Shown here: positions 38,404 through 47,920 of the stretch, piece by piece
How the letters are laid out: the number at the start of each line of letters is the position of its first letter
Numbering within the stretch: the stretch's first letter is position 1
IMG/VR virus record: IMGVR_UViG_3300050821_007764
Coordinates: 25,049 to 89,048 of that record
Strand: one strand, 5' to 3'
DNA: 64,000 bases
DNA from: a virus
Program-made: the position numbers and the translations under genes
Notes under the pieces: generated by a model
Database searches by the model: none
Told to the model about the DNA's origin: nothing
Seen by the model: the letters and a program-made list of their open reading frames with translations, nothing else

Positions 38404-38840
38404 GTGATCAGTCCTTTAACGAAGTGCTGTCCTTCGAAATCACTCGCAGATGCGACGTGCGCTCCTCCGTGACCTCTGTGGTGAAACAGGCAGAGCCACT
38501 CAAGATTGGATGCGGATTCCACCCAGGCTCCCAGCTCGTCCGGGTTGGAAACTCCCGGGTACTGATTCTCCAGTAGAGTCAGGTCCACACCGTTCTGAAG
38601 CGCCCATTCAATATGCGTGTGATGCAGCTCCAGGGGCTTGTCCAGGGTGCAGTCCGAGGAATCTCCACGGCGCTTGCCTACCGCACATACGTACAGTTCC
38701 GGGTCGGCCTTGGTGCGGCGGTGGAACTCGTTGAAGTCTTTGTAGTGCGGGTCGCCCTCGCGGGTTCCGTGCTCCGGATAATGAATCTCATAGTGACTGG
38801 AGTGCGTCTGGGTGTGCGCCGCCACAACTTTGTCCGTCAT
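38400..38840 (-). CDS. HNH endonuclease-like protein (146 aa)
   Basis: LELHHTHIEWALQNGVD and NLEWLCLFHHRGHGGAH are the two halves of a His-rich HNH nuclease core. It lies between the membrane-protein gene and the holin, as in phages where HNH genes sit near lysis or packaging. Could be a homing enzyme. Length and frame are intact. Confidence 0.6.
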   Translation of the reverse strand: MTDKVVAAHTQTHSSHYEIHYPEHGTREGDPHYKDFNEFHRRTKADPELYVCAVGKRRGDSSDCTLDKPLELHHTHIEWALQNGVDLTLLENQYPGVSNPDELGAWVESASNLEWLCLFHHRGHGGAHVASASDFEGQHFVKGLIT

Positions 38841-38849
38841 GGTCTCTCC

Positions 38850-39158
38850 TTACTTCACCGGGTGCAGCCACGCGAGTAGGGCGAGGCCGACCAGGGCGAT
38901 AGAGGTGAGGAACGGCCAGATGAAGCGGTGCCACTCCTTGGTCTCAGCGACGACCAGCTTCTGTGCATTGACGTGAGTCTCAACGGCGGTGATACGGCTG
39001 CTCTCTATTTCGATGCGGTGGATGAGCTCCACCACCTCGGTTCGGTCCGCCTTTGCGTCCAGCTTTCCTTCCAGGCGTCCGAGGGATCCGCGAATGTCGT
39101 TCAGGAGTTCTTTCACCGTGTACGAGATGGATGCGGCGTCGTCACTGTGCTCTGGCAT
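38850..39158 (-). CDS. membrane-anchored helical protein (102 aa)
   Basis: I chose the ATG at 39158, behind GGGAG, rather than an upstream in-frame ATG. Residues 1-75 are an amphipathic helix/coiled coil (KELLNDIRGSLGRLEGKLDA); residues about 78-98 are a C-terminal transmembrane helix (FLTSIALVGLALLAWL). This resembles XhlA-type hemolysin/holin accessory proteins, placing it in the lysis module. Confidence 0.6.
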   Translation of the reverse strand: MPEHSDDAASISYTVKELLNDIRGSLGRLEGKLDAKADRTEVVELIHRIEIESSRITAVETHVNAQKLVVAETKEWHRFIWPFLTSIALVGLALLAWLHPVK

Positions 39159-39279
39159 ACATGCTCCCCTGGGTCCAATGTCGTTGAAGCTTGAATGATG
39201 ATCGCTTCGCACCATGGTAAGTGCCGCGCCGCTCATGATCAACAGACCTCATCCCGTAGACGAACCAACCCGACTGTCA

Positions 39280-41604
39280 TCAGTTCAGCTGTGTCACCCC
39301 GACCGGCGGCCACGGAGACCCGCTGGTGGGGTAGTTCACCGTGGCGGCCGACGAGAACGAGCCCACGCACTCCGGCGAGACCACCACGAAGCAGTCCGAG
39401 ATGTACAGCAGGTTCGTCGCACCCGGCGAGGCGTTCTCCGTCGGCAGCACCTGCCCGAACGCCGCAGTAGCCGGAGCTACCGCGTACGTCTGGACGTGGG
39501 TCCAGGTATTCGCCGCCAGGCTTACCGTCGACCCGCCGGTGGTGCTGATGTAGGTGCCGTTCCTGGTGAACCAGTTGATGTTCAGGGAGAAGTTCGCCCA
39601 CCCGGTCGGGGAGAAGAACCAGCCGTCGGCCAGGTACCACTGCGAGGCCCCGTAGAAGGGTCCGCCGCCCTGGGAGACGGGGAACTCCTCCGAGGCGATG
39701 TACGCCTGCGTGAAACCCCCTGTCGGGGTGAGCAGCCCGGAGAACGGGAAACCGCCGTGCGTCTGCGCGTTGGACTGGGTGAGCACGCCGTGCGTCGCGG
39801 TCCACGGGGTCACGCCAGAGGTGAAGGTGGGGTTGGAGTTCAAGGGGTTGTTGGGCTCGGTCGTGGTGTCGGTCTGCCCGATCAGGAGATTGGTGACCGC
39901 GTTGTATTCCATGGTCGACCAGCGCTGATTCACGTTGTACAAACCCACGTCGTCCACGAGATGACGGACATTCGGGTTTGTCGACACATTGTTGTACACC
40001 GTGATGGGGATCGAATACCCGGTGATCGTCGTCCACGTACCACTGTGTCTCGGACTGCTCTTCGCGGCATTCGGCAGTGCCGGACCGTTCAGTAGGCCGA
40101 ACGCCAGGTAGTCAGAATCGGTACCCTGCTGGTTCTGCTGGAGTACCACGTGGTACGTGTTGCCGTTGATCAGCCCGGTGGCATTCAGGGGCACGGACAG
40201 CAGTGGCACGGACAGCAGTGTCGACGACTCTGTCTGCGGTGGCAGGGCGTTCAAGTCCACAGCGACGATGTCGTAAGAGCCGTTGCCGAGGCCGAAAGCA
40301 AATACAGGGAAGAATCTGGTCCCGTTCCAGTTCGAGGACACCCAGGTATCACTGGGGCCGTCCGCCGTGACGCTGAGGGCAGTGACAGTGCTCAGGGACG
40401 AACCACCCGTGGTTGCACCGCCGATGATGACGATCAGGTCGTCCGCGATAGCCAGGTCGAATCCTGGGCCGAATGCCTGGTTCGGGGCTGGAAGGGAGGG
40501 CCCGTTCTGCCATGGTCCGAGTGAACCGTCAGCGTTGATGACGGCATAGTAGACGGCACCCACTACTACCAGGCTGTTGTTGAGGCCCCCGAGTACGAAC
40601 AGGAAACCGTTGACCGCTGCGACGTAGATGTTACTGAGTGCAACGGGGAGTGACGGTCCGCTTGTCCATGCGTTGATCTGTCCGTTGGTAACCGCAGAGT
40701 AGTAAACGGTGGCAAGGTTGTTGCTGCCGTTCTCGCCGCCGAGGTAGTAGACGAACCCATTGTACCCAGCAGCACCCCCGAACTGGCTGATCCCCGGCAG
40801 AGACGTCTGTGCGCTCCAGCTGCCGACGATGCCCGTGTTGCTGTCCCAGCTGGCCGACCAGACCGCAGCTACGGGTGTGCTGCCTGTGGCCCCGATGCCG
40901 CCACCCATGACGACAAGAGTGTCACTGGCAATCGCGATGGCGGGACCGTTGGTGCCCTGCGGCAGTGCTGGTTGCGGCACGGGTGCTGCCAGGGTTCCCG
41001 CTCCGATGTACTGGAACGTGTTGACTGCCGGTGAGGCGGTTGCGGATGGTGGCTGACCGCCGCCGACCGAGATAATGAAATCGCCTGACGAGGTGAAGGA
41101 CGACAGGACCGAAATACCGCCAGGACCGGCTGTTGGCACGGGGTACAGCTGGGTGTTGACGCCTCCGGTGAGGTATCCGGAGTTGTACTTCGCCGTGGCG
41201 AGCGGGCCGCTGTTTGTGAGCCCTTCTGGGGCGGCGAGTTGTGTGCTGACAGCTGCCGGTACCAAGGTCGATGCGATGGCTCCGGCGGCGGTGTTGGGAT
41301 TTCCGCCGCTGTCGGAATACAGGGACACCAGCATGTCCGCGCCGTTGCCGTTGGGTTGCACGGGAATCGTCACCCGGCTGACAGCGGTGCCGGACAGGAC
41401 GAAGGACTGGTCCAGGTCCAGGGTGTTCCCGTAAGTGACCCAGGTGAAGTTGTTGGTTCCGCCGGGGGTGAGTACCTGGGTGCCGTCATAGATGGCGTTG
41501 ATGCCATGCGTACCGAGGAACTGGTTGACCTGCGATGCCGAGTCAGTGGCATTGAGGTTGCCGGGAAGGCCGTTCTGCGCGGCGGACCATACGGGTGTCG
41601 TCAT
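39280..41604 (-). CDS. tail fibre protein with Kelch-type repeats (774 aa)
   Basis: The N-terminus has SQVNQFLGTHGINAIYDGTQ, a module shared with the proteins at 42363 and 45883. The middle (about residues 200-440) has repeated GGxxG plus W blades (VMGGGIGATGSTPVAAVWSA, YLGGENGSNNLATVYYSA, VLGGLNNSLVVVGAVYYA), a Kelch/galactose-oxidase-like propeller. The C-terminus is Asn/Thr/Gly-rich, typical of fibre tips. Likely a receptor-binding tail protein. Confidence 0.7.
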   Translation of the reverse strand: MTTPVWSAAQNGLPGNLNATDSASQVNQFLGTHGINAIYDGTQVLTPGGTNNFTWVTYGNTLDLDQSFVLSGTAVSRVTIPVQPNGNGADMLVSLYSDSGGNPNTAAGAIASTLVPAAVSTQLAAPEGLTNSGPLATAKYNSGYLTGGVNTQLYPVPTAGPGGISVLSSFTSSGDFIISVGGGQPPSATASPAVNTFQYIGAGTLAAPVPQPALPQGTNGPAIAIASDTLVVMGGGIGATGSTPVAAVWSASWDSNTGIVGSWSAQTSLPGISQFGGAAGYNGFVYYLGGENGSNNLATVYYSAVTNGQINAWTSGPSLPVALSNIYVAAVNGFLFVLGGLNNSLVVVGAVYYAVINADGSLGPWQNGPSLPAPNQAFGPGFDLAIADDLIVIIGGATTGGSSLSTVTALSVTADGPSDTWVSSNWNGTRFFPVFAFGLGNGSYDIVAVDLNALPPQTESSTLLSVPLLSVPLNATGLINGNTYHVVLQQNQQGTDSDYLAFGLLNGPALPNAAKSSPRHSGTWTTITGYSIPITVYNNVSTNPNVRHLVDDVGLYNVNQRWSTMEYNAVTNLLIGQTDTTTEPNNPLNSNPTFTSGVTPWTATHGVLTQSNAQTHGGFPFSGLLTPTGGFTQAYIASEEFPVSQGGGPFYGASQWYLADGWFFSPTGWANFSLNINWFTRNGTYISTTGGSTVSLAANTWTHVQTYAVAPATAAFGQVLPTENASPGATNLLYISDCFVVVSPECVGSFSSAATVNYPTSGSPWPPVGVTQLN

Positions 41605-41627
41605 CGGGCCTCCTCAGTGTGTCTGGG

Positions 41628-41867
41628 TTAGGTGAAGGCGAGGGGGTTTACTGAGAAATCGACATTATAGGAGACGTAAGTTACTACGTCTTTCTGCATA
41701 GAGAAAGTGGTCCCAGTTGGCCAGGTCATACCGTGTAGGTACGTAGCAATTGCGAGCGCCATGGCATCAGTGACACCATAGGAAGAACTGAGTGTAAAGA
41801 CATTTCCACCGGCGTCCGGGCTCATAATTTCAATGACGTAGTTGGTATAAGTATCGGTGTTACTCAT
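41628..41867 (-). CDS. hypothetical tail-region protein (79 aa)
   Basis: Short polar protein (SNTDTYTNYVIEIMSPDAGG) with a beta-rich pattern. Lies between tail-fibre genes on the same strand; probably a minor tail component or chaperone. GC content is lower than that of neighbours. Not recognised. Confidence 0.5.
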   Translation of the reverse strand: MSNTDTYTNYVIEIMSPDAGGNVFTLSSSYGVTDAMALAIATYLHGMTWPTGTTFSMQKDVVTYVSYNVDFSVNPLAFT

Positions 41868-41880
41868 GCTGCTCTCCTTA

Positions 41881-42363
41881 TTAGGCGTGGACCCACTGGA
41901 CGGACAGGGAAGTGAGAAGACTGCTTACAATACCGAGTCCGGGGCTGCCGAGGCCAGAGTTCTGGTCACCAGCAAGCTCGATATAGTCAGTGGAACCATT
42001 GAACTGTATCAAAGCAGCAACCTGCACAACAGTATTAAAGCTCGCCGTCACATTGTTCGTCGTGCTCTGTGCCTGATTAGTTGCGCCGTTCTTGCTCAGC
42101 TGTGCAATGCGAACACCAGTGGCGTTTGCGGCAAAGGCGATCGAGCCATTGACTTCGTACCAGCCAGCTACCTTTGGTGTAACCCTCGTGGGGTTACCGG
42201 CAGCCCAGGCAGTGTAGTTGTCGAATGCCGGTGTCGACCAGATGATCGCCGTCGTTGTGGTATTGAGGATATTTTGGGCGGCCGGAGTATTAACCACCGT
42301 CAGCGGCGTGTTGCGCAGGAACTGAATATTGGCTGCGTTCATGATTTCCAAACTTGATGCCAC
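41881..42363 (-). CDS. minor tail protein, C1q/TNF-like candidate (160 aa)
   Basis: GTG at 42363 shares its base with the upstream TAG (TAGTG) and has AAGGTGG 4 nt before it. The pattern WYEVNGSIAFAANATGVR, then hydrophobic strands ending LSVQWVHA, resembles the jelly-roll of C1q-like phage tip domains. Lower GC than flanks. Probably a trimeric fibre tip. Confidence 0.5.
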   Translation of the reverse strand: MASSLEIMNAANIQFLRNTPLTVVNTPAAQNILNTTTTAIIWSTPAFDNYTAWAAGNPTRVTPKVAGWYEVNGSIAFAANATGVRIAQLSKNGATNQAQSTTNNVTASFNTVVQVAALIQFNGSTDYIELAGDQNSGLGSPGLGIVSSLLTSLSVQWVHA

Positions 42364-43130
42364 TATGCCACCTTCGTCAACAGACCGTTGGTATAGGTAA
42401 AAGCCCGGTATCCCTGCACATACCCATTGGCACCCTGCGCCACCGTGTACTCGGCGAAACTCGCGTACTGGTTGATCGAGGCCGCCGTAACGTACGTGGA
42501 CGCCGTCCACCGGGCCCCGGAGTCCTCCCAGGTGGCTGTCTCAAGACCGCTCGCAGACTGGTCGAACACGTTGTACCGAAACCCGTATGCCTGTGCCGTC
42601 CACGTGCTGTTGTTCGGCGACGTGGAAGCACCGCTGCCCGAAGCCGACCGGAACCACGTGTAGGCCCCCGTGCTCGCGGTGGATGCCAGTACGAGCCAGT
42701 ACGTCGTCGCCGCAGTCAACCCGGTCACCGGAAGCGGATACACCGTGAACGTATTGGTGTTCCCGTTCGCCGTCGACAGGTACGCATACTCAGCCGTCAG
42801 CGTGACGCTCCCAAGCGCGGCACCCGTGGGAGCGCCTGCACTGTTCGCGTACAAGCTGAGAGTCGTCGGTGTCAGAGAGGCACCCGTCGTGGTCGTGGTG
42901 CTAATGGGGGCCAGCACATAGCCGACTGCCGTCTGGCTGGCCCCCGTGGTGAAAGACTGGGCCAGGTACAAGCCGTTGCTGCTGGTGGTCGTGGCCCCCG
43001 ACGTGACAACGGAAGCCTGGCTTGTAGCCGCGTACAGGTACGTGGTCGGATGCGTGACCAGGAACTGATTGACCTGCTGGGCCAGAGGGAGCTGTCCCGA
43101 GGTGGCTCCGAGCCAATTGGTAGAAGCCAC
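42363..43130 (-). CDS. minor tail protein (255 aa)
   Basis: Shares the AQQVNQFLVTHPTTYLYAAT N-terminal module with the proteins at 39280 and 45883 and a C-terminal YTNGLLTKVA with the one at 45883 (LTYTNGLLTGVS). Mostly Thr/Ser/Ala-rich beta structure. Part of a duplicated fibre gene family. Confidence 0.6.
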   Translation of the reverse strand: MASTNWLGATSGQLPLAQQVNQFLVTHPTTYLYAATSQASVVTSGATTTSSNGLYLAQSFTTGASQTAVGYVLAPISTTTTTGASLTPTTLSLYANSAGAPTGAALGSVTLTAEYAYLSTANGNTNTFTVYPLPVTGLTAATTYWLVLASTASTGAYTWFRSASGSGASTSPNNSTWTAQAYGFRYNVFDQSASGLETATWEDSGARWTASTYVTAASINQYASFAEYTVAQGANGYVQGYRAFTYTNGLLTKVA

Positions 43131-43139
43131 TCAGACTCC

Positions 43140-45881
43140 TTAAGTGAGTCCAGCCCAAAATGGCGTATTCAAGGAGACATTACTGCCCGGAGTGATCGAT
43201 CCGGCCAGGGCTGTGGTCGCGGTGCCATTGGTGGCGAAACGGTTACGGGCCGCCGTCGTGGTGCCGTTATAGAGGGTTGCGTCCAGCGCATTGTTGTTTT
43301 TTCCGAAAGCTGGTGCCGTGGTTCCGTTGGAGAAGAACGCCACCCAGTAGTAGCCAGGTGCTAGTGTGAACGGACCGCCGGTCAGGGCCATCGATTTGCG
43401 GCCAGTAGAGTTCCAGCTGCTGGACTGACTGGCCGTGGTAGCAACCAGGGTGCCCGCTGAGTTATAGATACCGGCGAAACTCTGGCCTGCGGTGAGGGTG
43501 TTTCCCGCTGTCACAACGTACAGAACCACATTGGTCACCGAGATAGGCTGTGGCACCTGCACCTTGACCAGGTTGACCACCCCCGATGTTGGGGCAATGC
43601 CGGTGCCTGAAACCATCATCGGGTCGAAGGACCAGGCCAGGTAGCCACTGTCATTGGGTTGAGCGGTGAAGTTGGTGGTCCAGGTGGGACCACTGGTGAT
43701 GCTACCGTCAGTGGTGAAGTTCCAGACGCCGGTGCCGGTGTTGTTGGTCAGCGTCTGGGCCCGGTTGTTGGCAAGAATGACACCACTGGCACCATTCAGG
43801 TTGATGAACGGACTTCCGGTGAAAGTTCCCGGGATATCGCGAACATCGTACTGCGAGACCTCAGTCTGCAAGCACGTAGCTTCAAGATAGACGTCGTACG
43901 TAGTAGACCCGTTTGGTCCCTGCAAGTCGCGTCCGCAGGACCGGATGACGGTGTTGGTGGAAGGCCAGGTGGAGTTGGTGGCCTGACCGATGTAGAAGAG
44001 GCTGTTGCCGACGGTGGCCCCGGTGAAAATGTCGTAGGACCGGCAGTTCTCGAACACCGTTCCCTGTCCGGACAGGGACTTGACCGCACCACCAAAGGGC
44101 TTCTCGAAATAGCAATCCCGGAACGCGTTCTGCTCATGATAGGTGCGCGCTGAGCTGCCGGAGTCGGCCTGGATCAGGACCTGATACTGGGTGGTATCGA
44201 GGTTGATATTTTGAAACAAGCAGTGGTTCCACGTCAGGTTGGCCACATCGGCAGTGGATATTCCCGTAATGGACCATCCGGGCACGGAGCGGGTGGCCCC
44301 ATATACGCTGGAGATGATGTTCTCGAACTTGATCCACAGCAGCGTGCTGGAGGAGTTCCACACGCTCTTGTTGGAGGAACGGGCATAGCAGATCAGATCG
44401 TGAAAAGATCCCTGGTTGATGTTGGCATTAGTAAAGCAATGACCGCCGGTGGCGTCCAGGATCAGGTGGTCGACCTCAATGAACCCCGGCTGGCTGCCGT
44501 TACCGGGATGCATGTAGTTGCTGCCGAAGTCGAAGATGTCCGTAGCGGTAGTCTTCAGCGTAGTGCCATAGTCACCCGTGAACCGGAGTCCCACCGTTGG
44601 CTTCAGGGACGTCCCGAGTAGGTACGTACCGGCCGGAAAGTAGATGACGCCCTGGCCACCTGTAACTGCGGTAGTGGCCGCATTGATTGCAGCCTGAATC
44701 GCGGCACTGTCGTTGGCGACTCCATTGCCTACTGCTCCGTAGGTCTTGACGTTGAGCCAAGCGCTGCCGGATACCGCACCTGGGACCTGCCACGACCCAT
44801 TGCCCGAGCCGTCGGAGGTGAAGACATTCCCGAGCGCGGCACCTGTGGGGAGCTGGAGCGTACCCGTCACGGTGGCATTGCCAGTAACGGTGCTGATGAC
44901 GGTACCGCCGCCGTTGAAAAGGTAACCGCCACGCGCGGAGCCGGAAACAGTGATGTTGCCGAGCTCGTGCAGGGTCCCCGCGTAGATTTCGATGTTGTGC
45001 GACGGCATGTTCGTCAGCGAGTCATTACCGAACGTCGTCGCGTGGACCGTCAGTTCACCGCTGCTCGACATCTGGATGTTGGGGTACGTATTATCGGTGG
45101 CCTGGCTGTTGGAGTGGATCATGCCGCCGACAACAGTGACCCCGGTGACCGTGTCGCCGACGTAGATGCCGTGCTTCTGATTCCGGTCGACGCCGCAGTT
45201 GACGATGGACACCATCTGCACGCCGTTGTTGACGTTGATGCCGGTGCCGGTTGAGGACCAGATGTCACAGTTCGCCAGGTGTGCAACCCAGCCGATACCA
45301 CCGATGTTGACGCCGTCATTCCCGGACAGGCCGATCAGGCAGGCATCAATACCGGTGTCGGAGCCGTTCAGGGTGATGCCGTTGTGGGTCGACTGGACAA
45401 TCCACGTGCGCTGCACCTTGACGGCCTGACGGCCAGAACTGATCTGAATGCCGTCGAATGCCGCGTTGGTGAGGTAGCAGTCCACAATGTGCCAGGCGGT
45501 GTCCTGTGCCGTGGCGGTGTCGAGATGGATCAGGTCCCCGCCGGTGTTGTTGGCCTTGTTTCCGTCCAGGCCCATATTGCGGATCTGCACGTTGGCAATA
45601 CCAGCACTGCCGTGGATCAGATGGTCGTTGACGCCATTTTTCAGTTTGAGGACGCTGGCTCGACCAGCGGGAGTCGGGAACGTGTAGTTGGACTGCTGGG
45701 AACCCTGGAGCACGGTGCCGACCAGCGTTTCCAGGCGGCCCGTCAGGTATGTGCCCGGAGGGAAGTACACCGGCGGCCCGGCCGCATTGATGGCGGCCTG
45801 AATAGCGGCGGTGTCATCCGTGACCCCGTCCCCGGCGGCCCCGTAGTCCTGCGGCGTGATGAATCCGGCGAGGAACGGCAC
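43140..45881 (-). CDS. pectate-lyase-fold tail protein (913 aa)
   Basis: GAAGDGVTDDTAAIQAAINA near the N-terminus and GAVGNGVANDSAAIQAAINA near residue 380 are two copies of the Pectate_lyase_3 start motif, each followed by YFPPGTYL or YFPAGTYL. Each begins a right-handed beta helix, so the protein has two tandem depolymerase-like beta-helix domains. A C-terminal jelly-roll-like part ends ITPGSNVSLNTPFWAGLT. It may degrade a host surface polysaccharide. Confidence 0.75.
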   Translation of the reverse strand: MPFLAGFITPQDYGAAGDGVTDDTAAIQAAINAAGPPVYFPPGTYLTGRLETLVGTVLQGSQQSNYTFPTPAGRASVLKLKNGVNDHLIHGSAGIANVQIRNMGLDGNKANNTGGDLIHLDTATAQDTAWHIVDCYLTNAAFDGIQISSGRQAVKVQRTWIVQSTHNGITLNGSDTGIDACLIGLSGNDGVNIGGIGWVAHLANCDIWSSTGTGINVNNGVQMVSIVNCGVDRNQKHGIYVGDTVTGVTVVGGMIHSNSQATDNTYPNIQMSSSGELTVHATTFGNDSLTNMPSHNIEIYAGTLHELGNITVSGSARGGYLFNGGGTVISTVTGNATVTGTLQLPTGAALGNVFTSDGSGNGSWQVPGAVSGSAWLNVKTYGAVGNGVANDSAAIQAAINAATTAVTGGQGVIYFPAGTYLLGTSLKPTVGLRFTGDYGTTLKTTATDIFDFGSNYMHPGNGSQPGFIEVDHLILDATGGHCFTNANINQGSFHDLICYARSSNKSVWNSSSTLLWIKFENIISSVYGATRSVPGWSITGISTADVANLTWNHCLFQNINLDTTQYQVLIQADSGSSARTYHEQNAFRDCYFEKPFGGAVKSLSGQGTVFENCRSYDIFTGATVGNSLFYIGQATNSTWPSTNTVIRSCGRDLQGPNGSTTYDVYLEATCLQTEVSQYDVRDIPGTFTGSPFINLNGASGVILANNRAQTLTNNTGTGVWNFTTDGSITSGPTWTTNFTAQPNDSGYLAWSFDPMMVSGTGIAPTSGVVNLVKVQVPQPISVTNVVLYVVTAGNTLTAGQSFAGIYNSAGTLVATTASQSSSWNSTGRKSMALTGGPFTLAPGYYWVAFFSNGTTAPAFGKNNNALDATLYNGTTTAARNRFATNGTATTALAGSITPGSNVSLNTPFWAGLT

Positions 45882-45882
45882 G

Positions 45883-46638
45883 TTAACTCACCCCTGTCAA
45901 AAGGCCGTTAGTGTAGGTCAGTGTTCTTGTTGACACGACGGGGCTGCCGTCCTGTGCGGTTGTGTACTCGGTGATCTGCGAAATTCGGTTCAGGGCGTCG
46001 TAGGCGAGATTGGTGATGCGTGCACCGCTGTCCTCGGAGATGGTCTGCAAGAGACCGCCAGTGCCACCGGACTGGTCGAAAATCTTGTACATCAACCCGT
46101 ACGCTGTATTAGCCCACGTCACACCATCAGGGGAAGTGTCCGCACCAGTGACCTGATTCGAGTGCTGCCACACGTAGTAATGCCCCGTGGTGCCTACCAG
46201 TGTCGTCACAATGTGGTAGGGCGTACTCCCGGTCAGGCCCGTAGCAGCAAGCGGTACGGTCACCCAGAACGGGGACGAGTAGATGTAGCTACTACTGATC
46301 GACACTGCCGCCAGAGCGCTGCCCGAGGGGAGTCCGCCGGAGTCGGCGTACAGGCCCACCTGGAGTGCCGGAATCAGGGTCAGTGTCGGGGATCCCCCAA
46401 CGGTGGACAGCTGGAGCTGCACACTGCCGATGGTGGTCTGGGCCGACCCGGTGACGATTGTCTGCGCCAGCCACTGCGACAGCGTGTCCGAGTACACCCC
46501 GGAACCCGTGGCCTGCGACGACTGCAAGGTCCCCGGATAAATGAACTGGGCGTTGTGCGCGGCAAGGAACTGGTTGACTTGACCGGCTTGTGCATTCGAC
46601 TTGGCGGCGGCCCCGAGATATACGGGGACGGTCGACAT
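45883..46638 (-). CDS. minor tail protein (251 aa)
   Basis: Third member of the family marked by AGQVNQFLAAHNAQFIYPGT; ends YTNGLLTGVS. Related to the products at 42363 and, at the N-terminus, 39280. Ser/Thr/Gly-rich beta protein. It directly precedes the beta-helix gene by transcription. Confidence 0.6.
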   Translation of the reverse strand: MSTVPVYLGAAAKSNAQAGQVNQFLAAHNAQFIYPGTLQSSQATGSGVYSDTLSQWLAQTIVTGSAQTTIGSVQLQLSTVGGSPTLTLIPALQVGLYADSGGLPSGSALAAVSISSSYIYSSPFWVTVPLAATGLTGSTPYHIVTTLVGTTGHYYVWQHSNQVTGADTSPDGVTWANTAYGLMYKIFDQSGGTGGLLQTISEDSGARITNLAYDALNRISQITEYTTAQDGSPVVSTRTLTYTNGLLTGVS

Positions 46639-46639
46639 G

Positions 46640-47227
46640 TCAGCTCCCCACCGAGAACGACGCCTGCAAAATCAGCGTGTTACTGGTAGTAACCGTAACG
46701 CTCGGCGAGAAAGCCCAGTGATCCAGAAGCGTCCCCAGATTCGCCGTGGCGGACGCGTTCGCGAAAACGCCAGCCTCAGTGACCGTCCATGTCGAGGCTG
46801 GGGAAGAAAAGTAGAACAGCCATGTCGTCTGCGCGGTAATCGAGGGGGTTGCCGGAGTCGATGCCCCAGCACCTACCGTCTGCCTGCCCAGCTCTGTGAA
46901 AAGCTGGGTGTCGGACGCCGCAACTGTCCCAGCCCCGCTGCCGACCGCACCGTACAGGGGCGTCAGATAGGTGGGGGACGTCACTCCGAGATTCGCACCC
47001 TGGTCCTGGATACCAGACCACACCAGTGCGGCAGCCAGCGCGGTCAGCCCGGCCGTACACATGATGTTGGACCCGTCACGCCGATCAATGACAGCACTGT
47101 CCGGCGGCAGCACCATGGCGCTCACGTTGTCCTTGTTGGCCGTGAACCATTCGGTGTCCACGACGGTCAGGGAGAGGTGCCCGTTGATGCTGAGATTCGA
47201 GGTGTGGCTGCTCTTGACGGGTTCCAT
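46640..47227 (-). CDS. minor tail protein (195 aa)
   Basis: ATG start (MEPVKSSHTSNLS). The N-terminal half is beta-rich with ASIDRRDGS-type turns, and the C-terminus (WTVTEAGVFANASATANLGT) resembles phage tail-fibre assembly/attachment domains with TEAG(V/L)F, a motif common in fibre N-terminal adaptors. Likely a fibre-baseplate adaptor. Confidence 0.55.
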   Translation of the reverse strand: MEPVKSSHTSNLSINGHLSLTVVDTEWFTANKDNVSAMVLPPDSAVIDRRDGSNIMCTAGLTALAAALVWSGIQDQGANLGVTSPTYLTPLYGAVGSGAGTVAASDTQLFTELGRQTVGAGASTPATPSITAQTTWLFYFSSPASTWTVTEAGVFANASATANLGTLLDHWAFSPSVTVTTSNTLILQASFSVGS

Positions 47228-47243
47228 CGCGCACGATCCTATC

Positions 47244-47462
47244 TCAGCCCCAGGCTGCTGTGCCCCATGTCGCCTGGTTCCAGCCCAGATTCGTGGAAAC
47301 CGTCCCGGTCACTGCGTCGGCCAGTGTGGTGCTTTCGTCGATCTCACTGACCAGACTGGTTCCCGTGATGGTTGTAGCGCCTTGTGTTGCCTGCTGAAGA
47401 CCGTTGTTCAGCGTCCCGAGAATATCGACCCAGGTGCTAATACGGCCGGTAAGCTCCCGGCA
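47244..47462 (-). pseudogene. orphan C-terminal reading frame of a tail protein
   Basis: An open frame bounded upstream by an in-frame TAG encodes CRELTGRISTWVDILG, then SEIDESTTLADAV and a C-terminus ending TWGTAAWG, typical of actinophage minor tail proteins. It has no usable start codon. The HNH gene lies directly upstream, so this looks like the 3' end of a gene cut off by its insertion. Confidence 0.55.
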
Positions 47463-47467
47463 CTAGA

Positions 47468-47908
47468 TCACCCGACCTTCCGGTGTGCCTGCTGGTATGC
47501 CTGCACACGATTGCGGCGGCAGGTACGACAGTATCGACCACCTGTTGCTGGGGTGTACGTGTTTTGTGGGGTGAACTCATGCCCATGAATGCAGTGGGTC
47601 TGACGTACTCGGATGCCAGTTATCCCATAGCCGCGACGGTTGTTCTCCGCTTGTGTCACCGGCTCCAAGTGTGCCGGATTAACGCAGCCTCGGTTGCGAC
47701 AGAGGTGATCTATGTGAAGACCTGGCGGGATAACACCAACGACGAGCTCGTACGCAACACGATGCGCATGCAGAGGACGCCCGTGGACACCACCGGCTCC
47801 GATAGTGCCGTATCCCTCTGGCTTTCGGCAGGCCAGCCACTCCCAACAGTCGTCCGGTCCACGCTTGTCTACTTTTGGCCAGAACCGTTGCTCCAGAGTT
47901 CCACGCAT
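47468..47908 (-). CDS. HNH homing endonuclease (146 aa)
   Basis: LHAHRVAYELVVGVIPPG, LHIDHLCRNRGCVNPAHLEP and the following EN are the classic HNH_3 core. A second cysteine-rich finger (CIHGHEF, YCRTCRRNR) is at the C-terminus. It lies only 12 nt below the tail gene stop and directly abuts the orphan frame at 47244, so it is a free-standing homing endonuclease inside the tail operon. No ribosome-binding site is evident. Confidence 0.8.
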   Translation of the reverse strand: MRGTLEQRFWPKVDKRGPDDCWEWLACRKPEGYGTIGAGGVHGRPLHAHRVAYELVVGVIPPGLHIDHLCRNRGCVNPAHLEPVTQAENNRRGYGITGIRVRQTHCIHGHEFTPQNTYTPATGGRYCRTCRRNRVQAYQQAHRKVG

Positions 47909-47920
47909 GCGTTGACGTTA

